From a virus, in IMG/VR virus record IMGVR_UViG_3300046804_003469, positions 151,028 through 215,027 of that record: DNA of 64,000 nt. The stretch is one strand, 5' to 3'. The notes under the pieces are model-generated. The model did not search any database and was not told the origin of the DNA. It saw only the letters and a program-made list of their open reading frames with translations. Shown here piece by piece: positions 42,957-51,064 of this stretch. Numbering within the stretch: position 1 is the stretch's first letter; the number at the start of each line of letters is the position of its first letter. The position numbers and the translations under genes were made by a program.

Positions 42957-43367
42957 ATGGCAGACGATATTAAAGTAGCAGTATTAGAACAAAAGTTATT
43001 GGATTTTAATAACGTAGTAGAAAAACTTGATGCGGCTATTAGTAAAATAAGTGAAGTAAATTCGAATATTTCAAGAATGCTTGCTGTTCATGAAGAAAGA
43101 ATAGAACAGTGCAATAAATCTGATGATTTACTTGTTAAAATGATCGATGATGTTAAAAAAGAAAATGCAGAAGATCATAAAAAATCGAATGATAGAATTA
43201 CTGTTTTAGAAAAAGAAGTTGAAGATGTTTCTAGAATTAAATGGATGACCATTGGGTGTGGCATTGTATTGACAGTACTAGCAGCATCAATGTCAACTTT
43301 GGCATCTGGATGGTGGACACCAGCAGGAATGCAAGACGCACAAAATATAATACAACGCTCTAAATAA
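42957..43367 (+). CDS. Coiled-coil protein with C-terminal membrane anchor
   Basis: This 136-residue protein starts at ATG 42957; a TTG in frame at 42915 is less likely. Residues 5-95 form a long helical coiled coil (VLEQKLLDFNNVVEKLDAA, then ITVLEKEVEDVSR). One membrane segment follows (MTIGCGIVLTVLAASMSTLA), and then a short tail. This layout is like XhlA-type and other phage membrane-associated proteins near lysis genes, but also like simple tail assembly factors. No lysis gene is adjacent, so the role is open. Confidence 0.65.
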   Translation: MADDIKVAVLEQKLLDFNNVVEKLDAAISKISEVNSNISRMLAVHEERIEQCNKSDDLLVKMIDDVKKENAEDHKKSNDRITVLEKEVEDVSRIKWMTIGCGIVLTVLAASMSTLASGWWTPAGMQDAQNIIQRSK

Positions 43368-43490
43368 ATCAGAATTGGCATAAGGATGCCATGAAAATTA
43401 AATATAAAAAAAAGGAAGTGACAACTTACTCATTACATAAGATAACAAATTCTGTCATCAAGTGGACTGGGATTTTGACCGCACTGTGCC

Positions 43491-43518
43491 TTGACAAAGG
43501 AAGATAGTGTGTTAGACT
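43491..43518 (+). promoter_or_regulatory. Sigma-70-type promoter for primase and nrd genes
   Basis: TTGACA (43491-43496), a 16-base spacer and TAGACT (43513-43518) lie 24 bases before the primase ATG. The 170-base gap before it otherwise holds only a doubtful 38-codon frame at 43391. Confidence 0.75.
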
Positions 43519-43542
43519 GAATCAAATGATTAACGATTGATT

Positions 43543-44517
43543 ATGGATTTTGTTGATGTTAAGTACATCAATCTAATTTCTGGCAGATTAGAAAAATTTA
43601 AAAAAGTAAAAAGTAGTCTTTATAATTTTAGGTGTCCTCTTTGCGGAGACTCTAAGAAAAACAAAAATAAAGCAAGAGGATATCTATACCAAGTTAAAAA
43701 TAATACAAATTATAAGTGTCACAATTGTGGGGTTAATGTATCATTAAATAATTTCTTAAAAGAATTAGATGCAACTGTTCATAAACAATATACTTTAGAA
43801 AAATTTAAAGAAGGATTCACTGGTAAAAATTTTGTGGTTGAAGAACCAAAAGTTAAATTTGAAAAACCAGTTTTTAAAACAAAACTAGATCTACCAAAAG
43901 CATCGGAAATTTCTACAGCAAAGGAATATCTTGAAAGAAGAAAATTAGATCCCGAAAAATTTTATTTTTCTAAAACATTTAAAGAATGGACTAATTCATT
44001 AATTCCTACATTTGGTAGTAAAAGTTTATTTTATGAAGAAGAAAGAATAATTATTCCTCTTTTTTATAATAAAAAACTTGTAGGATTTCAAGGAAGATCC
44101 CTGGATTCAAACAAGATTAAATATATTACTATTATGATTGATGATGAATCACCAAAAATATACAATCTCGATGAAGTTCAAAAAGACAAAACTGTGTACA
44201 TCACAGAAGGTCCATTCGATTCAACATTCATTTGCAATTCAATTGCTATGTGTGGAGCTGATGGTGATGTTGACAAGTGGGGTATTGGCGATCGTGTGTG
44301 GATCTATGATAACGAACCACGTAATGCAGAAATCCATCGTAGAATCGAAAAATGTATTGATAATGGAGAAAAGGTAGTTATTTGGCCTAATACAATTCGT
44401 GAAAAAGACATAAATGATATGGTATTGTCTGGACATGATGTTCAAAAAGTGATAGAATCTAATACCTATTGTGGTCTAGAAGCAAAACTTAAATTTAACA
44501 ACTGGAAAAAAATATGA
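43543..44517 (+). CDS. 61: DNA primase (gp61)
   Basis: This 324-residue primase makes RNA primers at the fork with helicase gp41. The N-terminal zinc-binding domain has CPLC (Cys31, Cys34) and CHNC (Cys59, Cys62). A TOPRIM-type domain follows: KTVYITEGPFDSTFI near 215-229 and IYDNEPRNAEIHRRI near 250. T4 gp61 is 342 residues. ATG 43543 is preferred to a TTG two codons upstream. The end overlaps the nrdA start (ATGA). It is driven by a sigma-70-type promoter. Confidence 0.93.
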   Translation: MDFVDVKYINLISGRLEKFKKVKSSLYNFRCPLCGDSKKNKNKARGYLYQVKNNTNYKCHNCGVNVSLNNFLKELDATVHKQYTLEKFKEGFTGKNFVVEEPKVKFEKPVFKTKLDLPKASEISTAKEYLERRKLDPEKFYFSKTFKEWTNSLIPTFGSKSLFYEEERIIIPLFYNKKLVGFQGRSLDSNKIKYITIMIDDESPKIYNLDEVQKDKTVYITEGPFDSTFICNSIAMCGADGDVDKWGIGDRVWIYDNEPRNAEIHRRIEKCIDNGEKVVIWPNTIREKDINDMVLSGHDVQKVIESNTYCGLEAKLKFNNWKKI

Positions 44518-46814
44518 GCAACGGAACAAAAGTTTTAAAGAGAAATGGATCAATTGAATCTCTTGATCTAGATAAGATGCATGTTATGGTTGAAGAGGCA
44601 TGTAGAGGTCTTGCAGGAGTTTCTGCAAGTCAAGTTGAGATGACTTCTGGTATTCAATTTTACGATGGTATTACTACTGCAGAGATTCAGGAAATTCTGA
44701 TTCGTTCTGCTTCAGATTTGATTGATTTGGATCATCCAAATTATCAGTATGTTGCTGCTCGTCTTCTTCTTTTTGCAGTTCGTAAGCAACTTTATGGTAA
44801 GATGAAAGAACTTCCTCATCTTGAAGATCATATCTATTCATGTGTGAATGCTGAAGTATATGATTCTAGCATTTTTACAAAATATTCAAAAGAAGAAATT
44901 GATAAAGCAAATTCTTATATTGATCACGATAGAGATTATCTCTTTACTTACGCTGGACTTCGCCAAGTTGTTGATAAGTATTTGGTACAAGATCGTAGTT
45001 CAGGTGGAGTATATGAAACTCCGCAATTTATGTACATGATGATTGCTTTAACTATTTTTGCGGAATATCCCAAAGATACAAAAATGTCATATGTTAAGAG
45101 GTATTATGACGCAATCTCCAAACACAAAATCAACATTCCTACGCCAATCATGGCAGGCGTTAGAACCCCACTTCGCCAATTTGCAAGTTGCGTTCTTGTT
45201 GATGTTGATGACACCCTTGATAGCATCTTCAGCTCTGATATGGCAATTGGTCGCTATGTTGCACAAAGAGCAGGAATTGGTATCAATGCAGGTAGAATCC
45301 GTGGCATCAACAGTAAAATTAGAGGCGGAGAAGTACAACATACAGGTGTTGTACCTTTTCTCAAGAAGTTTGAAGCGACTGTCCGATGCTGTACGCAAAA
45401 TGGCATACGAGGTGGATCCGCGACAGTACACTTCCCCATCTGGCATCAAGAAATAGAAGACATTATTGTTCTCAAAAATAATAAAGGTACTGAAGATAAT
45501 CGTGTTCGTAAACTAGACTATTCTATTCAAATTAGTAAGTTATTCTATGAAAGATTTATTCAAGACGGTGAGATCACGCTTTTCTCCCCACACGATGTCC
45601 CTGGACTTTATGATTCTTTCGGAACAATTGAGTTTGACTCTCTCTATATTGGATACGAGAACAATCCGTCCGTTCCGAAGAAAACTGTTAAGGCGCAGGA
45701 ACTTATTCTTAACCTCCTTAAAGAACGGGCTGAGACAGGTCGCATTTATCTTATGAATATTGACCATTGCAATTCTCATTCATCTTTCAAAGATAAAATT
45801 GAAATGAGTAATCTTTGTCAAGAAATTACTTTACCAACTTATCCAATTAATGATATTAATGATGAGAATGGAGAAATTGCATTATGCATTCTTTCTGCAA
45901 TTAATGTTGGTAAAGTGAAGTCTGATGAAGAACTTGAAGAACTTTGTGACCTTTCTGTACGTGGATTGGATGAATTGATTGACTATCAGAAGTATCCTGT
46001 AAAGGCAGCAGAACGCGCTACAAAGGCACGTAGATCCCTTGGAGTAGGTTTTATTGGGTTAGCACATTATTTGGCGAAACTTGGATTTAATTATGATTCT
46101 CAAGAGGCATGGGATGCAGTTCATGGACTTTCTGAATCCTTCCAATATTATCTTTTAAAAGCATCCAATCAACTTTCTAAAGAAAAGGGACATTGTGAAG
46201 ATTTTGGTCGTACTAAGTATGCAGATGGTATTCTTCCAATTGATACTTACAAAAAAGATGTAGACGAAATTTCTTCTATTAAACTGCAGCATGACTGGGA
46301 ATCTCTTAGAGCATCAATCATGGAATATGGTCTCAGGCACTCAACACTGTCCGCACAGATGCCATCGGAGAGCAGTTCCGTTGTGTCAAATGCAACAAAT
46401 GGAATTGAACCACCTAGAGGGTTCTTGTCCGTTAAGAAAAGTAAGAAGGGTCCGCTTAAGCAAATTGTTCCCCAGTATCATACGCTTAAGAATAATTATA
46501 CGCTTCTTTGGGATATGCCTAGCAATCGTGGGTATATTAATATTGTTGCAGTTATGCAGAAGTTCTTCGATCAAGCAATTTCTGGAAACTGGTCGTATAA
46601 TCCAGAAAATTATCCCGATAATGAAGTTCCTGTTAGCGTAATGGCAAATGACTTCTTGACTACATACAAGTACGGGTGGAAAACTTCCTATTATCAAAAT
46701 ACTTATGATATTAAAACTGATGAAGTGATGGAAGATAAGAAATCCGAGTTACAAAATTTAATTAATGAGTTAAGTTCAGTAGAGGAGGGAGAGTGTGAAT
46801 CCTGTGCAGTTTAA
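44514..46814 (+). CDS. nrdA: Ribonucleotide reductase large subunit, class Ia (NrdA)
   Basis: This 766-residue catalytic subunit reduces ribonucleoside diphosphates to supply dNTPs. An N-terminal ATP-cone region (VLKRNGSIESLDLDKMHVMVEEA) is followed by the 10-stranded barrel with PTPIMAGVRTPLRQFASCVL (active-site Cys), then LCQEITLPTYP and LRHSTLSAQMPSESSSVVSNATNGIEPP. The C-terminal CESCAV carries the redox Cys pair. T4 NrdA is 754 residues. The gene overlaps primase by four bases and nrdB by 20 bases, and contains no intron, unlike some phage nrd genes. Confidence 0.97.
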   Translation: MSNGTKVLKRNGSIESLDLDKMHVMVEEACRGLAGVSASQVEMTSGIQFYDGITTAEIQEILIRSASDLIDLDHPNYQYVAARLLLFAVRKQLYGKMKELPHLEDHIYSCVNAEVYDSSIFTKYSKEEIDKANSYIDHDRDYLFTYAGLRQVVDKYLVQDRSSGGVYETPQFMYMMIALTIFAEYPKDTKMSYVKRYYDAISKHKINIPTPIMAGVRTPLRQFASCVLVDVDDTLDSIFSSDMAIGRYVAQRAGIGINAGRIRGINSKIRGGEVQHTGVVPFLKKFEATVRCCTQNGIRGGSATVHFPIWHQEIEDIIVLKNNKGTEDNRVRKLDYSIQISKLFYERFIQDGEITLFSPHDVPGLYDSFGTIEFDSLYIGYENNPSVPKKTVKAQELILNLLKERAETGRIYLMNIDHCNSHSSFKDKIEMSNLCQEITLPTYPINDINDENGEIALCILSAINVGKVKSDEELEELCDLSVRGLDELIDYQKYPVKAAERATKARRSLGVGFIGLAHYLAKLGFNYDSQEAWDAVHGLSESFQYYLLKASNQLSKEKGHCEDFGRTKYADGILPIDTYKKDVDEISSIKLQHDWESLRASIMEYGLRHSTLSAQMPSESSSVVSNATNGIEPPRGFLSVKKSKKGPLKQIVPQYHTLKNNYTLLWDMPSNRGYINIVAVMQKFFDQAISGNWSYNPENYPDNEVPVSVMANDFLTTYKYGWKTSYYQNTYDIKTDEVMEDKKSELQNLINELSSVEEGECESCAV

Positions 46815-47985
46815 AATTTCTTCCACAGAAGAACCCCAAACAAATATTAAAGGAATGACTGTTTTTAATACTGAGAAAGTTGATACCAAAAAACAACCAA
46901 TGTTTTTTGGTCAACCTTTGGGAATTCAAAGATATGATTCATACAAATACCCAATCTTCGACAAACTAACAACCCAGCAACTTGGATACTTCTGGAGACC
47001 TGAAGAGGTTTCTCTTCAGAAGGATCGTGGAGATTATCAAACTCTTCGCCCTGAACAAAAGCATATTTATACTTCTAATCTGAAGTATCAAATCATGCTT
47101 GACTCTGTTCAGGGTCGTGGTCCTGGTATGGCATTCATTCCTTATTGCTCTCTTCCAGAACTGGAAGCATGTATGGAAGTGTGGGGATTTATGGAGATGA
47201 TCCATAGTCGCTCATACACATATATCATTAAAAATGTTTATTCTGATCCTACCGAGGTGTTTGATACTATCATTGGTGATGAGCGTATTCTAGAACGTGC
47301 TAAGAGCGTTACAGAGTCTTATGATGATTTTATTCAATCAGCACAAAATTATGGAACATCTAATGATTGGATGTTTAGACTTGAAGGAGTAAGCAACGCA
47401 AAAGAAACACTCAACGATGTCAAACGGAAACTGTACAGAGCAGTCGCAAACGTTAATATTCTTGAAGGTATTCGCTTCTACGTTAGTTTTGCTTGTAGTT
47501 TCGCTTTTGGTGAACTTAAGCTTATGGAAGGATCCGCTAAGATCATTAGTCTCATCGCAAGAGACGAAAATCAACACTTAGCAATCACTCAGAATATTTT
47601 AAACAAATGGCGTGACGGTGATGATCCAGAAATGAAGCAAATTATGAAGGAAGAAGAAGAATGGACATATAAGATGTTTGACCGTGCAGTAAATGAAGAA
47701 AAACGTTGGGCAGATTATCTGTTCAAAAATGGAAGCATGATTGGTCTTAACGATAAACTTCTTCAGCAATATGTTGAATGGATTGCGAACCGTAGATTAA
47801 AGGCAATAGGTCTTAAACCACAATACGATATTTCTGCAAACAACAATCCGCTACCTTGGACACAGCACTGGATTTCTTCCAAAGGTCTTCAGGTTGCTCC
47901 CCAGGAAACGGAGGTAGAATCCTACGTTGTAGGAGGAATTAAACAAGATGTTACCAAAAATACTTTCTCAGGATTCAAATTATGA
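46795..47985 (+). CDS. nrdB: Ribonucleotide reductase small subunit, class Ia (NrdB)
   Basis: This 396-residue diiron subunit generates the radical for NrdA. Iron-ligand helices are readable as EACMEVWGFMEMIHSRSYTYI (Glu and His) and ELKLMEGSAKIISLIARDENQHLAI (Glu and His). T4 NrdB is 388 residues. The start is GTG at 46795 behind a GGAGGGAG site, within the end of nrdA. A further ATG downstream would lose part of the N-terminus. The end overlaps a small gene at 47948. Confidence 0.96.
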   Translation: MNPVQFKISSTEEPQTNIKGMTVFNTEKVDTKKQPMFFGQPLGIQRYDSYKYPIFDKLTTQQLGYFWRPEEVSLQKDRGDYQTLRPEQKHIYTSNLKYQIMLDSVQGRGPGMAFIPYCSLPELEACMEVWGFMEMIHSRSYTYIIKNVYSDPTEVFDTIIGDERILERAKSVTESYDDFIQSAQNYGTSNDWMFRLEGVSNAKETLNDVKRKLYRAVANVNILEGIRFYVSFACSFAFGELKLMEGSAKIISLIARDENQHLAITQNILNKWRDGDDPEMKQIMKEEEEWTYKMFDRAVNEEKRWADYLFKNGSMIGLNDKLLQQYVEWIANRRLKAIGLKPQYDISANNNPLPWTQHWISSKGLQVAPQETEVESYVVGGIKQDVTKNTFSGFKL

Positions 47986-48109
47986 TGACTGGTGTGAACA
48001 AGAAATCTTGAATGCATACCGAACAGCAGCTGAATGTGATGAATTTTTATTTGGTGATTATGATTATGAAAAAGAATGGTTAGGTAAAAAACATGATGAT
48101 GTTGTCTAG
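47948..48109 (+). CDS. Small acidic hypothetical protein overlapping nrdB
   Basis: A 53-residue frame starts 38 bases before the nrdB stop in another frame and ends just before a terminator. The sequence MLPKILSQDSNYDDWCEQEI, then LNAYRTAAECDEFLFGDYDYEKEWLGKK is acidic and aromatic. Its position between nrdB and the terminator, with no competing frame, supports it. In T4-like phages small genes often follow nrdB (for example glutaredoxin), but no CxxC redox motif exists here. Function unknown. Confidence 0.6.
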   Translation: MLPKILSQDSNYDDWCEQEILNAYRTAAECDEFLFGDYDYEKEWLGKKHDDVV

Positions 48110-48112
48110 ATA

Positions 48113-48137
48113 GAGGAGGTCACACTCCTCTTTTTTT
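48113..48137 (+). terminator. Intrinsic terminator after nrdB
   Basis: GAGGAG (48113-48118) pairs with CTCCTC (48125-48130) around GTCACA, with seven T following. The next ATG begins directly at the end of the T run. Confidence 0.88.
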
Positions 48138-48299
48138 ATGTCTAAAAATCAACTGACTAAAGATGAATTAAAAGTCCGTATTTTAAAATTAAAAAATAAT
48201 CTTTACGGAGAACATATCAGACATGATATGGATATGAAAGGTCTTGCTCATAAATACCTGAACGAAGTTCTTGATATTATTGATGAGTACAGATATTGA
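48138..48299 (+). CDS. Small hypothetical protein
   Basis: A 53-residue frame begins immediately after the terminator T run: MSKNQLTKDELKVRILKLKN, then NLYGEHIRHDMDMKGLAHKYLNEVLDIIDEY. It appears fully helical. Leader space for a ribosome site is limited to the terminator itself, where AGGAGG at 48114 is about 20 bases away, so translation may rely on read-through RNA. Its end overlaps the GIY-YIG gene. Function unknown. Confidence 0.6.
   Translation: MSKNQLTKDELKVRILKLKNNLYGEHIRHDMDMKGLAHKYLNEVLDIIDEYRY
48249..48256 (+). promoter_or_regulatory. Late-type box (CATAAATA) before the GIY-YIG gene
   Basis: CATAAATA lies inside the small upstream gene, 26 bases before the GIY-YIG ATG. A short GAAC/GTTC hairpin follows at 48260-48270. 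Confidence 0.4.
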
Positions 48300-48726
48300 C
48301 TATGAAAATCCTTGGATTTATAATGGAGTACCTTTTGCTTCGTCCGATATTCAAAGTTACTTTGGTTTTGTTTATCTTATTGAAAACACTATCAATAGTA
48401 GGAGATATATTGGAAGGAAGTATTTTTGGAGTTTTAGAACTCCTAAAGGTAAAAAAAGAAAAGTAAAATCCGAATCTGATTGGAAAAAATACTATGGGTC
48501 TTGTCCAGAACTTAAAGAAGATATTGAAAAATACGGCAGAGAAAATTTTAGTCGAACTATCATATCATTACATAAAACAAAGGGCAAAACAAACTACGAA
48601 GAGACGAGGCAACTCTTCACGAATAACGTACTCACGGAATCCCTTGACAGCGGAGAACCAGCCTTCTACAATAGCAACATTCTCTCAAGGTACTACCGAA
48701 AAGATTATTATGGAAACTCAGATTGA
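48283..48726 (+). CDS. GIY-YIG-type endonuclease
   Basis: This 147-residue protein reads GFVYLIENTINSRRYIGRKYFWS near residues 29-51, a GIY-YIG domain start with GFVY in place of GIY and RRYIGRK as YIG. KYYGSCPELKEDIEKYGRENFSRTII and then YEETRQLF follow, the latter supplying the catalytic Glu. It is probably a homing endonuclease of the type related to T4 Seg proteins. ATG 48283 is preferred to an upstream TTG. It overlaps neighbours at both ends. Confidence 0.75.
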   Translation: MSTDIDYENPWIYNGVPFASSDIQSYFGFVYLIENTINSRRYIGRKYFWSFRTPKGKKRKVKSESDWKKYYGSCPELKEDIEKYGRENFSRTIISLHKTKGKTNYEETRQLFTNNVLTESLDSGEPAFYNSNILSRYYRKDYYGNSD

Positions 48727-48922
48727 ACCCGTAGTTCATATTCGTGAATGGGCAATGGAAAAAATTGATCTTTTGCATGAAGCGGATCGACATCGAAATG
48801 CAAAAGCACTTCTTGCTGAGTTTGATGAATGGATCAATCTTCCTGATGGAGTAGATGAAATTGAGTATTTTTGTTTAGAAGATCAAAGTTGGATAGATGA
48901 AGAAGAAATTGATGTTCGGTAA
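48710..48922 (+). CDS. Small acidic hypothetical protein
   Basis: A 70-residue protein starts at ATG 48710, inside the end of the GIY-YIG gene. The open frame extends further upstream, but those codons encode a sequence antisense in character to the endonuclease frame and are not supported. The product METQIEPVVHIREWAMEKID, then LLHEADRHRNAKALLAEFDEWINLPDGVDEI is helical and acidic. Function unknown. Confidence 0.6.
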   Translation: METQIEPVVHIREWAMEKIDLLHEADRHRNAKALLAEFDEWINLPDGVDEIEYFCLEDQSWIDEEEIDVR

Positions 48923-48931
48923 TCCCAATCA

Positions 48932-48960
48932 TTGACAAAATCTAAATAATCACTTATTAT
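48932..48960 (+). promoter_or_regulatory. Sigma-70-type promoter upstream of a terminator
   Basis: TTGACA (48932-48937), a 17-base spacer and TATTAT (48955-48960). A TCTAAATA segment, a possible variant late box, lies within the spacer at 48941. A terminator begins about 20 bases after the -10 box. Confidence 0.6.
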
Positions 48961-48980
48961 GTTAAAAATCCAGTTGGATT

Positions 48981-49003
48981 CCCTGTTATGAGCAGGGTTT
49001 TTT
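48981..49003 (+). terminator. Intrinsic terminator or attenuator upstream of the lysozyme gene
   Basis: CCCTG (48981-48985) pairs with CAGGG (48993-48997) around a 7-base loop, followed by six T. It lies between a promoter and the lysozyme-type gene. Confidence 0.72.
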
Positions 49004-49010
49004 ATTATGA

Positions 49011-49103
49011 GTCCTTGATTTTGATTTAGAGCCGTGGGGTCTGCCTCCTGAGAAGGAGGAAGTGCGCTTTCCCTATACGGATGTAGAGTTCAATCGATTT
49101 TAA
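49011..49103 (+). pseudogene. Short open frame without start codon, coupled to the lysozyme gene
   Basis: Thirty codons (VLDFDLEPWGLPPEKEEVRF, then PYTDVEFNRF) run from just after a TGA to a TAA that overlaps the next ATG (TAATG). The composition looks protein-like and the junction is of the coupled type, but no ATG, GTG or TTG begins the frame. An ATG at 49007 is one base out of frame. It could be a decayed small gene, a frameshift or chance. Confidence 0.3.
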
Positions 49104-49744
49104 TGCAGAACATCTTTACTGTAGCCCTGCCTCTTCTGGCAACGGTTACAACCACAACGGCATCCCTGCCTTCAGTGTTTCCTCCTCCCCCAGTAAATGG
49201 TCCTCCACCGTTTTCTATTATTAAAGAGGAGCCTACATCAAAGACAGCAATCCGAGAGGTTGCTCCCGAAAAACCTAAAGAGAAAAGGCTAATTTGTAAA
49301 GGGTGTAATGAAAATGAAAATGTTGCCCTGGATTATTTCCAGGACATTGGAGTTAAAGACAGAAACGCCCTTGCTACTATCATGGGCAATATTAGACAGG
49401 AATCAACATTCGTGCCTAATATTTGTGAAGGTGGTAGCAGAACCAGTTGGGGTAACTGCTACGGCGGTTATGGACTGATTCAATGGACATCTTCCAATAG
49501 ATATTATGGATTGGGTGATTTTGCTAAGAAGTTTGGTGGTTCACCATCATCTCTTCATACGCAACTTCGTTATCTAACAAATGAAGTCCAGTGGAAAGAA
49601 ATTGAGGAGAAGATGAAAACTCCTGGTAAATCAATTTCTCGTTATATGGACTATGCATATAGTTGGATTGGTTGGGGGCATCATGGCGCCCGTACATCTT
49701 ATGCCTATGATTATGCGTCCCGACTAACTATGGTAGAAGTTTGA
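49103..49744 (+). CDS. Tail-lysozyme-type peptidoglycan hydrolase, candidate endolysin
   Basis: This 213-residue protein has a hydrophobic N-terminus resembling a signal or signal-anchor peptide (MQNIFTVALPLLATVTTTTA), a Pro-rich linker to about residue 70, and a C-terminal lysozyme-like domain. In that domain, ALATIMGNIRQESTFVPNIC near 89-108 contains the probable catalytic Glu and YGGYGLIQWTSSNRYYGL near 121-138 matches the phage tail lysozyme (Phage_lysozyme2) pattern. It may be exported to degrade the wall at lysis, or may be virion-bound. The signal-like start favours the endolysin reading. Confidence 0.75.
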   Translation: MQNIFTVALPLLATVTTTTASLPSVFPPPPVNGPPPFSIIKEEPTSKTAIREVAPEKPKEKRLICKGCNENENVALDYFQDIGVKDRNALATIMGNIRQESTFVPNICEGGSRTSWGNCYGGYGLIQWTSSNRYYGLGDFAKKFGGSPSSLHTQLRYLTNEVQWKEIEEKMKTPGKSISRYMDYAYSWIGWGHHGARTSYAYDYASRLTMVEV

Positions 49745-49764
49745 TACAATAGAATACTAAAATT

Positions 49765-49789
49765 ATCGGGGAGAAATCCCCGATTTTTT
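49765..49789 (+). terminator. Intrinsic terminator after the lysozyme gene
   Basis: ATCGGGG (49765-49771) pairs with CCCCGAT (49778-49784) around AGAAAT, with T residues to 49789. The last T begins a TATAAATA box. Confidence 0.93.
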
Positions 49790-49796
49790 ATAAATA
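49789..49796 (+). promoter_or_regulatory. Late promoter (TATAAATA) fused to the terminator
   Basis: A perfect TATAAATA shares its first T with the terminator and lies 19 bases before the next ATG. Confidence 0.72.
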
Positions 49797-49815
49797 TTTT
49801 AAAATAATTATAAAA

Positions 49816-50448
49816 ATGAATTTAAAAGAACTTCAAAATTTGCATGAAGCATATCTGGAGGTTTATAAACCCATATTAAATGAAAGAGAAGAATCTACTA
49901 TTTCTAGAGCAAGTAGAAAATTAGTAGATGTTGCAGTGAAGCAACCATTAAAAAGAGCAATAAAAAAAAGTGTTAAAACTGGACTTGGTGCTGCAAAAGA
50001 AGTTGCAAAGGCTCCAGTAAGAGCAGTAATGAAGCATGGTTCTGAACAACCAGAAGGAACTAAAAGAAGAGCAGTATCTGATTTTTTACATAAAGTTCGT
50101 CACGCAACATTATCTCCAAAAGAAAGAAAGAGAAGAGAAAAAGAACAAGATAAGAAAAATAAGGAATTGGAAAAATTTAGAAGAAAAAGAGAAAGAGCAA
50201 GAGCAGCAGCAAGAAGACAACATCAAAGAACTAGACATCTTACTGGAAAATATAGAAACGTTGGTGTGGGATCTAGAGAATCTGTGAGAGAGAAATATGA
50301 TGTGTATGATATTATTCTTACATATCTTCTTGAAGAAGAATATGCTAGTACAATAAAAGAAGCAGAAATTATTATGATAAATATGGATGAAGAATTAAGA
50401 AACGATATCCTTCAAGAGGTATTCGATTCTTATGCAATTCAATTTTAA
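49816..50448 (+). CDS. Basic candidate internal head protein, paralogue of the 37224 product
   Basis: This 210-residue protein begins MNLKELQNLHEAYLEVYKPI, parallel to LRGLTEAYTAVYNEE of the 37224 product, with Leu-His-Glu as a possible gp21 site. The middle is highly basic (about residues 45-150: KKSVKTGLGAAKEVAKAPVR, then KERKRREKEQDKKNKELEKF). The C-terminal block YDVYDIILTYLLEEEYASTI aligns with MFDVMLEYLIDEGYAETNQD of that protein. It has a perfect late promoter. I infer a packaged DNA-binding protein. Confidence 0.65.
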   Translation: MNLKELQNLHEAYLEVYKPILNEREESTISRASRKLVDVAVKQPLKRAIKKSVKTGLGAAKEVAKAPVRAVMKHGSEQPEGTKRRAVSDFLHKVRHATLSPKERKRREKEQDKKNKELEKFRRKRERARAAARRQHQRTRHLTGKYRNVGVGSRESVREKYDVYDIILTYLLEEEYASTIKEAEIIMINMDEELRNDILQEVFDSYAIQF

Positions 50449-50851
50449 TTTTGGCAAGAAAAAACCAACAATAATTCAATATGCAATTATAGGAGTGGTA
50501 TTGTCATCATTGATTGGTGGATTATCTCAATGTACTCATATTCAAGAAGATGATTTTTGGTATTTGTTGGATCAAATACAAAGAAGGTTTTTTCCTCAAA
50601 GTCCGATCAATGATTTTATTATTTCAGATCCTAAGTTATTAAATCGCAGAATCAAAGGAGATGTTGATGATGCAATTCGACAGGTGACATCAGAGTATGA
50701 TAGAATTATCAAAGAAGCAAATAAAAAGTTTCAACCACGTTATGAAGACTTGCCAAACGATGAAAGCGTGTGTTACACTGATAAATGTAAAGCACTCGCA
50801 CCACCTATGAGAATCTGTGCCCCATGGGTTGACAACTGCCTTAAGGACTGA
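50432..50851 (+). CDS. Membrane-anchored hypothetical protein
   Basis: This 139-residue protein overlaps the preceding gene by 17 bases. Residues 13-33 (IIQYAIIGVVLSSLIGGLSQC) form a membrane segment ending in Cys. The remainder is polar and hydrophilic, with a Cys-rich C-terminus (CYTDKCKALAPPMRICAPWVDNC) that could form disulfides outside the membrane. This suggests an exported domain, perhaps in the envelope at late times. No known family was recognised. Confidence 0.65.
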   Translation: MQFNFNFGKKKPTIIQYAIIGVVLSSLIGGLSQCTHIQEDDFWYLLDQIQRRFFPQSPINDFIISDPKLLNRRIKGDVDDAIRQVTSEYDRIIKEANKKFQPRYEDLPNDESVCYTDKCKALAPPMRICAPWVDNCLKD

Positions 50852-50866
50852 TAAGATAATTTGGTT

Positions 50867-50948
50867 GGGTAGGTTTCCGAGTGGTTAAAGGAATCTGACT
50901 GTAAATCAGACGGCTCTGCCTTCACTGGTTCAAATCCAGTCCTGCCCA
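50867..50948 (+). tRNA. tRNA-Tyr (anticodon GTA)
   Basis: Acceptor GGGTAGG/CCTGCCC, anticodon stem TCTGA/TCAGA with loop CTGTAAA (anticodon GTA), a long variable arm typical of bacterial tRNA-Tyr, and T loop TTCAAAT. The length is 82 bases and the discriminator A. CCA is not encoded. Confidence 0.92.
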
Positions 50949-50949
50949 C

Positions 50950-50978
50950 TTGACAATCAAATCCTGAACTGGTATGAT
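50950..50978 (+). promoter_or_regulatory. Sigma-70-type promoter for tRNA-Arg
   Basis: TTGACA (50950-50955), a 17-base spacer and TATGAT (50973-50978) begin two bases after tRNA-Tyr. A 6-bp hairpin with a 7-base loop (TCAGAA/TTCTGA, 50992-51010) lies in the transcribed spacer before tRNA-Arg. Confidence 0.85.
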
Positions 50979-51064
50979 TGTTTTATGGGTTTCAGAAGTC
51001 CAAATTCTGAGTAATTCCCACCCCTTCCATGCCTCTCAACGATGCACAAACAGGAAGGTCTCTT

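Noticed and set aside
43391-43507. 38-codon frame in the gap before primase
   Set aside because: Short, no ribosome site, and it overlaps the sigma-70 promoter -35 box; kept only as a note.
48494-48709. Upstream extension of the 48710 gene
   Set aside because: It overlaps the GIY-YIG gene completely in another frame, and the extra residues lack any family pattern.
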